Shown here piece after piece: positions 57,129 to 64,000 of a DNA stretch of 64,000 bases. The notes beneath the pieces are model-generated. The model was not told where the DNA came from. It worked only from the letters and a program-made list of their open reading frames with translations, and did no database searches. This stretch comes from Tabrizicola flagellatus (GTDB lineage Bacteria; Pseudomonadota; Alphaproteobacteria; Rhodobacterales; Rhodobacteraceae). Made by a program: the position numbers and the translations under genes. Position 1 is the first letter of the stretch. Each line of letters opens with the position of its first letter. Location: assembly GCF_008271465.1 (NCBI RefSeq), contig NZ_VMDU01000007.1, forward strand, positions 56,630 through 120,629, read 5' to 3'.

Positions 57129-58160
57129 TCAGGCGGCGGCGGGCGGGGCGACCGAATTCCGCTCGATGAAGCTGTACTGGCCTAGGCGTTGCAGTCCGGC
57201 CAGCGGCTTGCCCGCGATCGCCCCGGCCAGGCAATCGGCCAGCGGCTCCCAGCTGTCGCGCAGCGGTGCCCTGGTCACGGTCAGCGCTGGGAAGAAGGCC
57301 GAGGCGCGCAGGGTCGGCAACTCGTCGTCATGCGCCACGACCGAGACGTCGCCCGGCACCGAAAGTCCAAGCGCGGCAAGGGCCTGGTAGGCGCCGCGCG
57401 CAAGTCGCACGTTGCCGCAGACGATCGCCGTCGGACGCGGCGCGGTGCCCGAGAAGAGGCGGATCGTTCCGGTCAGGCCGTGGGCCTCGTCCATGTCGCC
57501 GTTCAGGTGCAGCTCGGGGATGTGCGGCGCCCCGGCGGCGCGGAGGGCACGCAGATAGCCCGCCTCGCGCCGGCTGACATAGCTGCGCCCGGCGATCCCG
57601 TTCAGGAAGGCGATCCGCCGATGCCCGCGCGCGAGCAGATGTTCGGTCAGATCGTAGGCAAGCTGTTCATTTTCAATGTCGAAGTAGGGATAGTCGATCG
57701 TTTCCCCGCTACGGCCGTGCACGACAAAGGCGATCCCGGCACGGCGCAGGAAGTCGATCCTCGGGTCCCGGTCCATCGGGTCGATCAGCACGAAGCCGTC
57801 CAGAAGCGCGGTGCCGATCAACTTCTGATAGACAGGAAGCGGCGGCTCCTGTTCGGCCATGATATGCAGCACGAACTGCATCCCCCGGCCCGAGAACTGG
57901 GACGACAACCCCGCGACCACCTCCATGAAGATGCCGTCCTGGCCGATGTTGCGGTGCTGCGGCACCACGAGCCCGACGATACCGGACCGGCCCGACACCA
58001 GTTTGCGGGCCGAGACGTTCGGGTGGTAGTTCATCGCCCGCGCCGTGGCCTTGACGCGCAGACGGGTTTCCTCGCTGACATCGGAATGGTCGTTCAGCGC
58101 CCGGCTGACCTGGGTGATCGACAGGTCGAGGCTGCGGGCAATGTCCTTCAGCGTTGCCAT
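57129..58160 (-). CDS. thuR: LacI-family repressor ThuR
   Basis: The 343-residue regulator has a LacI HTH (LKDIARSLDLSITQVSRALN, then DVSEETRLRVKATARAMNYH with the minor-groove hinge NYHPNVSARKL) and a sugar-binding core (GIVGLVVPQHRNIGQDGIFM, FVVHGRSGETIDYPYFDIEN, TAIVCGNVRLARGAYQALAA). It precedes thuE on the same strand, as thuR does in S. meliloti. Palindromes matching LacI sites lie before both thuE and thuR. The ATG at 58160 gives the family-standard start. Confidence 0.93.
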   Translation of the reverse strand: MATLKDIARSLDLSITQVSRALNDHSDVSEETRLRVKATARAMNYHPNVSARKLVSGRSGIVGLVVPQHRNIGQDGIFMEVVAGLSSQFSGRGMQFVLHIMAEQEPPLPVYQKLIGTALLDGFVLIDPMDRDPRIDFLRRAGIAFVVHGRSGETIDYPYFDIENEQLAYDLTEHLLARGHRRIAFLNGIAGRSYVSRREAGYLRALRAAGAPHIPELHLNGDMDEAHGLTGTIRLFSGTAPRPTAIVCGNVRLARGAYQALAALGLSVPGDVSVVAHDDELPTLRASAFFPALTVTRAPLRDSWEPLADCLAGAIAGKPLAGLQRLGQYSFIERNSVAPPAAA

Positions 58161-58198
58161 GGGCAAGTCATTCTCGTTCAAACCCCTTTTGTGGGTAT

Positions 58199-58212
58199 CC
58201 GAAACATTTCGG
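58199..58212. promoter_or_regulatory. LacI-type operator upstream of thuR
   Basis: CCGAAACATTTCGG differs from the perfect operator at 57070 by one central base. It lies 39 bases before the thuR start, so ThuR probably represses itself. Confidence 0.75.
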
Positions 58213-58399
58213 AACCGAAAGGCAACGGTTTTCTTGTCCCGTGGCGGCGGCGGGTGCGGCAAGGCGTCCGGGGGGCCGCGGAGCGTCCGGGCGGACCGCC
58301 CCAGCGGCCGCTGCAATGCCCGGCAGACCGCCGGGCCGTGCCGGAGCGTGCAGCGGCCCCGCCATTTTTCACCGCTGGTCGAGCGACCGCAGAGCGCCG

Positions 58400-58428
58400 T
58401 TGACAGCCCCACCCGAAGGCGGAGTAAG
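58400..58428 (+). promoter_or_regulatory. Candidate promoter of the spermidine/putrescine-type ABC operon
   Basis: A perfect TTGACA (58400-58405) with a weak -10 (AGTAAG at 58423-58428, or TAAGCT two bases further on). It lies about 140 bases before the binding-protein gene in the roughly 400-base divergent region. Nothing else convincing is visible between 58213 and 58390. Confidence 0.4.
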
Positions 58429-58567
58429 CTTTCGCGGCATGGGCCGCCGCCCGTCGCTGACAAGGTGCTGTTACATGGGTATTGCAACGAGGGGGTCAGC
58501 GCGCCCGCGTGAACGAAAAGATCCGGGGACAGATCGCGCCTTTGGGATATCAACTGGGAGACCAACC

Positions 58568-59695
58568 GTGAAACATGACACTTCTGCCTTCAGCCGCCGC
58601 CGTTTCCTGCAGGGCACGGCGGCGGGGGCCGGCGTCCTTGCCGCGCCGGCCATCATCTCGAAGGGGGCGCTTGCCTCGTCGGGCGAACTGAACTTCACCG
58701 GCTGGGCCGGCTATCCGCTGTTCCAGGAGAAGATCTTCCCGACCTTCGAGGCCGCGACCGGCATCAAGGTCAACTTCAAGGAACTGCCCGACCAGGACAC
58801 GATGTTCGCCGAGGCGAAGGTCGCGCTGGAAGCCGGCGGCATCGACGTGATCGAGCCGACGATCGACCGCTGGGGCGGCTGGAATTCGAATGGCCTCCTG
58901 CAGCCGTGGGACGAATCGAAACTGGCGATGGACAACTACCTGCCGGGCCTGGCCGACGGTGCGGCGGGCGAGCGCAGCCGCGCCGATGGCAAGCTGTTCT
59001 ACGTCCCCTCGAACTGGGGCACCGAGGCGCTGGTGGTCAACGAGGCCGAGGCCAAGCTGTCCGACCCGCCGTCGCTGGGCGACCTGTTCAACCCCGAGAA
59101 CTCGGCCGTGCTGCGCCCGCATTCGACGCTGGCCGCGATGGGCCGCTGGCTGGACGCCCAGGGCAAGCTGCCGCGCCCGTGGATGGACGGCTACACCGAC
59201 ATGGCCGCGATGACCGAGCTGTGGGACATCGCGCTGGCCGAGGCGATCAAGGCCAAGGGCAACGTCGTGCAGTGGTGGTCGGGCGAGAACGAGGCCAATG
59301 CCGGCTTTACCGCCAACGGCGCCACCATCGGCCTGTGCTGGGATTCTACCGGCTTCAACCTGCGCAATGACGGTTACAAGTACATCGCCCCGGTCGAAGG
59401 CGCCTTCGCCTGGCACCAGGGCCTGGTGCTGATGAAGAACGCGAAGAACATCGAGCAGGCGCACGAATTCGCGAAATGGGCCTCGACCCCTGAAGGCTCG
59501 GCGCTCTGGGCGACCGCCTTCTCGTCGAACCCGGTCGGCAAGGGCTCGGGCGAGTTCATGGACCCGGCGGTGTCGGAATACTACAACGGCACCTTCAACG
59601 ACGAGGCCCTGAACAAGCTGTGGTGGTGGCCGGAACAGTCGGCCGAGTTCATCGCCAAGCGGACCGAATACGCCGACAAGTACAAGGCGGCCTGA
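58568..59695 (+). CDS. Tat-exported substrate-binding protein of a PotD-type ABC transporter
   Basis: The 375-residue protein begins at a GTG (58568) with GGGAG eight bases upstream; the nearby ATG at 58575 is out of frame. The twin-arginine signal FSRRRFLQGTAAGAG continues with a hydrophobic stretch to ALASSGE. The mature SBP_bac_8 fold (LNFTGWAGYPLFQEKIFPTF, GIDVIEPTIDRWGGW, GTEALVVNEAEA) resembles PotD/PotF and related binders. The ligand is not known; polyamines or a similar small cation are the default guess. Tat export suggests folding before export or use of a cytoplasmic cofactor. Confidence 0.88.
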   Translation: MKHDTSAFSRRRFLQGTAAGAGVLAAPAIISKGALASSGELNFTGWAGYPLFQEKIFPTFEAATGIKVNFKELPDQDTMFAEAKVALEAGGIDVIEPTIDRWGGWNSNGLLQPWDESKLAMDNYLPGLADGAAGERSRADGKLFYVPSNWGTEALVVNEAEAKLSDPPSLGDLFNPENSAVLRPHSTLAAMGRWLDAQGKLPRPWMDGYTDMAAMTELWDIALAEAIKAKGNVVQWWSGENEANAGFTANGATIGLCWDSTGFNLRNDGYKYIAPVEGAFAWHQGLVLMKNAKNIEQAHEFAKWASTPEGSALWATAFSSNPVGKGSGEFMDPAVSEYYNGTFNDEALNKLWWWPEQSAEFIAKRTEYADKYKAA

Positions 59696-59714
59696 TCGCC
59701 GTCCTGCCGCGATC

Positions 59715-59747
59715 CACGCCGGGCCCCAGCGGCCCGGCGTGACTTTT
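59715..59747 (+). terminator. Terminator or attenuator between the binding protein and ATPase genes
   Basis: CACGCCGGGCC (59715-59725) pairs perfectly with GGCCCGGCGTG (59731-59741), followed by ACTTTTAT. It lies 20 bases after the binding-protein stop; partial read-through would set the expression ratio of binding protein to transporter. Confidence 0.8.
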
Positions 59748-59872
59748 ATGGGCGTTGGCACGGAATCTGGACGCAAACTCTGCCGCGATCTGGCGATACA
59801 CATTGCGCTGGCCTGCCGGCCTGCTAGCCTGCACCCCAAAACAAGAAACGACCTCAGGGAGACAGACGCGCC

Positions 59873-60952
<1,080 letters not shown>

Positions 60953-60956
60953 TCCG

Positions 60957-61883
60957 ATGCAGGACCTTCTTCGCCGTTACGGGCCGGGCCTCACCTTCAT
61001 GATGGGGCTTCTGGTGGCCTTCTGGCTTCTGATGCTGGTCATCGTGCCGAACATCACGCTGTTCGAGCAGAGCTTCCGCCCCTACCTGCCGGTGACCGAG
61101 ATCGGCGGGCCGCGCGACACCTATTCCTTGAACAACTACCTCAAGGTGTTCGACGGCAAGGTGGAAAAGTCGTTCCTCGGCCATGTGTTCACCATTCCGG
61201 TGCATGTCTATACCTTCTCGCTGACCATCTTCTATTCGATGCTGGTCACGGTGATCTGCTTCCTGATGGCCTATCCGCTGGCCTATTACCTCGCCAAGAT
61301 CGTCAACCCCAAGTCGCTGCCGACGCTGCTTCTGCTCCTTTTCATCCCGCTCTGGGTGTCCGAGGTGCTGCGGGCCTTCGCCTGGTGGATCATCCTTGCC
61401 TTCAAGGGGCCGCTCAACGCGCTTCTGCAAGGCATCGGCCTGATCGAGGACCCGATCCGCTGGACCAACATGGGCTATGCCGGCGTGGTGATCGGTCTGG
61501 TCTATACCTACGTCCTGTTCATGCTGTTCCCGGTCTACAACGCCATCCAGTCGCTGGATTCGAACCAGATCGAGGCGGCCGAGGATCTGGGCGCGCCCTG
61601 GTGGAAGATCCACTGGCGTATCGTGCTGCCCCATGCCAAGCCGGGCATCGCCTCGGGCTCGGTCATGGTGTTCATGCTGTCGGCCGGCTCGCTGCTGGTG
61701 CCCTCGATCCTGGGTTCCACCACCTCGCAATGGTTCACCCAGACCATCGACCAGTGGTTCAAGGACGCGCTCGACTGGAACACGGCCTCGGCCTATGCCT
61801 TCCTGCTGCTTCTCGTCTGCACCCTGTTCGTGACGCTGGCGATGTGGGTGTTCCGGGTCAAGCTGTCGGACATCGCGAAGTAG
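60957..61883 (+). CDS. PotB-type ABC transporter permease
   Basis: The 308-residue protein has six helices, starting GLTFMMGLLVAFWLLMLVIV, and the EAA-type loop QIEAAEDLGAPWWKIHWRIVLP. LLLLFIPLWVSEVLRAFAWWI is typical of PotB. It starts four bases after the ATPase gene. Confidence 0.92.
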   Translation: MQDLLRRYGPGLTFMMGLLVAFWLLMLVIVPNITLFEQSFRPYLPVTEIGGPRDTYSLNNYLKVFDGKVEKSFLGHVFTIPVHVYTFSLTIFYSMLVTVICFLMAYPLAYYLAKIVNPKSLPTLLLLLFIPLWVSEVLRAFAWWIILAFKGPLNALLQGIGLIEDPIRWTNMGYAGVVIGLVYTYVLFMLFPVYNAIQSLDSNQIEAAEDLGAPWWKIHWRIVLPHAKPGIASGSVMVFMLSAGSLLVPSILGSTTSQWFTQTIDQWFKDALDWNTASAYAFLLLLVCTLFVTLAMWVFRVKLSDIAK

Positions 61884-61892
61884 GGGGCCGCC

Positions 61893-62762
61893 ATGCACAG
61901 ACTCCGCCAGAACCTCGCGCATCTCTACATGGTGCTGTTCCTGTTCTTCCTGCTGGCGCCGCTGGTCGTCATGTCCGGGGCGGCGTTCAACGACAGCAAG
62001 CTGCCCTCGATCGTGCCGTGGAAGGGCTGGACGACGGTCTGGTTCACCGAGATGGTCAACGACCAGCGCATGATGTGGGCCTTTGTCAACACGCTCTGGG
62101 TCGCGCTGGCTGTGGCGGTGATCGCCGTCATCATCGGCACCGCCTCGGCGATCCTGATCAATTCGATCTCGGGCCGGGTGCGCACTGTGCTTTATGGCCT
62201 GATGATCTCGACCATCCTGATCCCAGGCGTGGTGATCGGCATTTCCACCATGATCATGTGGACCAAGCTGGGCGGCGCGCTGTTCGGACCGGACGGCAAG
62301 CCCTGGCCGTTCATTCCGGGCCTGCACCTCTCGGTCCTGGGGCAGGTCAGCTACATCGCTGCCATGGTGATGCTTCTGGTCCTGGCGCGGCTGCAAAGCT
62401 TTGACGCGGGGCTGGAGGAGGCGGCTTTGGACCTCGGCGCGAGCCACGCCCAGGTGATGCGCCGGATCCTTCTGCCGCACCTTTACCCGGCGATCGGGGC
62501 CGGGGCGGCGGTGGCCTTCTTCCAGTCGATCGAGAACTTCAACGTCACCCAGTTCACCCGGGGCGGGGCGGATACGCTTACGGTCTACGTGTTCTCGAAG
62601 GTGCGGTCGGGGATCACGCCTACGATCAACGCGCTCGCGTTCCTGTTGATCTGCGTGACCCTGGTGCTGGCGCTGGTCTACGAGATCAACCGCCGCCGCA
62701 AGGCGCGGATCGAGGCCGAACGCGAGGCCGAGGCCCGGCGCGCCGAGGCGGCGATGCTCTGA
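61893..62762 (+). CDS. PotC-type ABC transporter permease
   Basis: The 289-residue permease has an N-terminal helix (LYMVLFLFFLLAPLVVMSGA), GTASAILINSISGRVRTVLY, and the EAA loop GLEEAALDLGASHAQVMRRI. A highly charged C-terminal helix (RRRKARIEAEREAEARRAEA) is longer than usual for PotC. Last gene of the ABC operon, followed by a palindromic repeat. Confidence 0.92.
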   Translation: MHRLRQNLAHLYMVLFLFFLLAPLVVMSGAAFNDSKLPSIVPWKGWTTVWFTEMVNDQRMMWAFVNTLWVALAVAVIAVIIGTASAILINSISGRVRTVLYGLMISTILIPGVVIGISTMIMWTKLGGALFGPDGKPWPFIPGLHLSVLGQVSYIAAMVMLLVLARLQSFDAGLEEAALDLGASHAQVMRRILLPHLYPAIGAGAAVAFFQSIENFNVTQFTRGGADTLTVYVFSKVRSGITPTINALAFLLICVTLVLALVYEINRRRKARIEAEREAEARRAEAAML

Positions 62763-62843
62763 CCGGTCGCTCGTCGTCGACTGCGTCGCTCCTTGCTGAG
62801 GTCCGCCCGGCGAGGAGGCGACAGGGTCGCACGACGAGCGGTC
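62761..62843. repeat. Imperfect palindromic repeat after the ABC operon (copy B)
   Basis: GCTCGTCGT (62769-62777) pairs perfectly with ACGACGAGC (62831-62839), extended by GACC/GGTC at the ends. GTCGC/GCGAC (62785-62789 with 62818-62822) pair inside. The left arm shares its sequence with the element at 25651-25728. It begins at the stop codon of the permease gene. Confidence 0.55.
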
Positions 62844-62940
62844 CTGGGGGTGACGGCGCGGTTAACGGGCGGTGAATGTCCGCGGCCAAGTCATTGGACT
62901 CCTTGCGGGCGGTGGGACTGTCCGGCGTGGACAGCCCCGG

Positions 62941-63747
62941 TCAGAGCCCGTCCATCAGCACCGCGCAGAGCGGAGAGTCGGGGTCGCGGAGACCCTCGAT
63001 CACGTCGAAGTGGTGCCGTCCGGGATCGACGGTCCAGGGGCAGCCCCATTCCTCGGCCAGGACGCGGGCCTGCCAGAGGAAGGCCGGGCGTTCGCCTGCA
63101 CCCACCCAGACATGCGCGCCGACCCCGTCGCGGAGACGCTGCCGGGCCGGGCTTTCCGCGGCGACCTCTGCCTCGTCCAGTTTCAGCGTCGCGTTCATCC
63201 CGGTCGCCAGCAGAGGCCCCAGCTCGGACAGGGGCGAGATCGGCACCACCCGGGCCACCGGAACCGGGATGTCGGCGCAGCCCATCCGGGCGGCCAGATG
63301 TCCACCGGCGGAATGTCCGGTCACCACCACCGGACCGGGCACTCGGGTGCCGACGAACCAGGCGGCCCGGGCGATCTCGGCCGTGATCTCGCCGATCCTG
63401 GCCGCGGGTGCCAGAGTGTAGCCGGGCATTGCGACCGCATAGCCGCGCGCGAGGGGGCCGGCGGCGAAATGCGACCAGTGCGATTTCGAGAACAGGTGCC
63501 AGTAGCCGCCGTGGACGAAGATCACCACGCCCTTCGGCGGCCCATCGGGCAGGAACAGGTCCAGCCTTTCGCGCGGGGAGGGGCCGTAGGCGAGATCCAG
63601 CTCGGCGCGCCGTCCCATGGCCTGCCGGAAGGCTGCGGCGGCTTCGGCCCAACGCTGCGGATAGGCGGCTGCACCGGGGATGAAGGCCCCGTTCGCATAG
63701 TCGCGATCGGGGTCGGGCCAGCGATAGGGTGGTGGGGTCACGGGCAT
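62941..63747 (-). CDS. Alpha/beta hydrolase, kynurenine formamidase/BAH-like
   Basis: The 268-residue enzyme has the oxyanion motif VIFVHGGYWHLFSKSHWSHF (HGGxW typical for formamidase-type carboxylesterases), the nucleophile elbow VVVTGHSAGGHLAARMG, and the C-terminal acid/His region VDPGRHHFDVIEGL. It resembles eukaryotic-type kynurenine formamidase and related BD-FAE esterases. Tryptophan degradation genes are not nearby, so the role is open. Divergent from pstB. Confidence 0.85.
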   Translation of the reverse strand: MPVTPPPYRWPDPDRDYANGAFIPGAAAYPQRWAEAAAAFRQAMGRRAELDLAYGPSPRERLDLFLPDGPPKGVVIFVHGGYWHLFSKSHWSHFAAGPLARGYAVAMPGYTLAPAARIGEITAEIARAAWFVGTRVPGPVVVTGHSAGGHLAARMGCADIPVPVARVVPISPLSELGPLLATGMNATLKLDEAEVAAESPARQRLRDGVGAHVWVGAGERPAFLWQARVLAEEWGCPWTVDPGRHHFDVIEGLRDPDSPLCAVLMDGL

Positions 63748-63796
63748 GCTCCGGTCAGGCTCGGCAGACTGTGCCCAGCCGCCTGGCCGGCTGCAA

Positions 63797-63806
63797 GGGG
63801 GGGGGG
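63797..63806. other. Run of ten G residues
   Basis: Ten consecutive G bases in the hydrolase-pstB intergenic region, five bases before the candidate Pho box. Homopolymers of this length can vary by slippage, or can be a sequencing artefact. Confidence 0.7.
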
Positions 63807-63811
63807 CTGGC

Positions 63812-63829
63812 GTGTCATTCTTTTGTTAC
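63812..63829 (+). promoter_or_regulatory. Candidate Pho box upstream of pstB
   Basis: GTGTCAT (63812-63818), four bases, TTGTTAC (63823-63829). The two half-sites match the PhoB consensus CTGTCAT/CTGTCAC at 6 and 5 of 7 positions with the standard 11-base repeat distance. Confidence 0.55.
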
Positions 63830-63906
63830 AAAACCGTCGCACATGCTTCACCATGGCGGTCTAGAGCAAGGTGGGCGATCGCCCCTGTTGGCGGCACGGA
63901 GCAGGT

Positions 63907-64000
63907 CATGGACGACATTCGGGCGGCGGCATCGGCCGTGGAGAACGCGACGGCGAAGATCTCGGCGCGGGGGGTGCAGGTCTATTACGGCCAGAACCAC
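63907..64000 (+). CDS. pstB: Phosphate ABC transporter ATP-binding protein PstB, N-terminus only
   Basis: The 31 visible residues start MDDIRAAASAVENATAKISA and continue RGVQVYYGQNH, the usual PstB opening; in full members AIxxV and Walker A follow. The window ends here. The ATG at 63907 has GGAG nearby. It follows a Pho box with no pstSCA gene in front, so pstB heads its transcription unit here. Confidence 0.75.

Overview
The window is high-GC, gene-dense bacterial DNA from an alphaproteobacterium of the Rhodobacterales (Rhodobacter/Cereibacter-like Rhodobacteraceae). The evidence is a DUF1476 ATPase-inhibitor gene, a split methionine synthase locus, a ctaC-ctaB-ctaG-ctaE aa3 oxidase cluster, an mraZ-led cell-wall cluster, a thuREFGKAB-type sugar operon, and two small-RNA loci described in Rhodobacter sphaeroides: a DUF1127/CcsR array and the UpsM leader RNA of mraZ. 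I found no insertion sequence, prophage or CRISPR array.

Layout. 1-5 kb: the 5' end of a purC with an unusual N-terminal loop, the DUF1476 gene, then homocysteine methyltransferase (bmt), a radical SAM protein, a corrinoid-binding protein, a tiny membrane protein and a DUF1638 protein. Bmt and the corrinoid protein look like two parts of a split methionine synthase. 5-10 kb: a leftward set of housekeeping or unknown genes (nuclease/phosphatase, J-domain protein, GNAT, VOC, Ppx/GppA). 10.3 kb: tRNA-His, then a membrane alpha/beta hydrolase in different-looking DNA, a GlxA-type regulator, tex, nat, a LysR gene, tldD and another hydrolase. 20-27.6 kb: the cytochrome c oxidase assembly operon, running into surf1, thrC, an M16 peptidase and a RimJ-like acetyltransferase. 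27.7-34 kb: DUF1697, a lactamase-fold protein, an FAD oxidase, apt and mtnP (purine salvage), a small secreted protein and a BenE transporter.

34.1-34.9 kb (minus strand): a 71-residue DUF1127 gene followed by ten hairpins whose loops all read CCUCCUCCC. They pair into five tandem units of about 107 nt. This is an enlarged version of the ccaF1-ccsR1-4 locus of R. sphaeroides and is the most striking structure here.

35-38 kb: Mrp, then a VOC-VOC-TetR operon whose promoter carries an 18-bp operator in its spacer. 38.1-50.9 kb: a long leader with phased TGGG boxes (probable MraZ sites) and an UpsM-like RNA ending in a strong terminator, then mraZ-rsmH-ftsL-ftsI-murE-murF-mraY-(two unrelated genes)-murD. 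The cluster stops at murD instead of continuing to ftsW/murG.

50.9-58.2 kb (minus strand): thuR and thuEFGKAB, for uptake and oxidation of trehalose-type disaccharides, with LacI operators exactly placed on a sigma70-like promoter. 58.6-62.8 kb: a second ABC transporter of the spermidine/putrescine type, with a Tat-exported binding protein and a terminator hairpin after its gene. The window ends with a kynurenine-formamidase-like hydrolase and, behind a candidate Pho box, the first codons of pstB.
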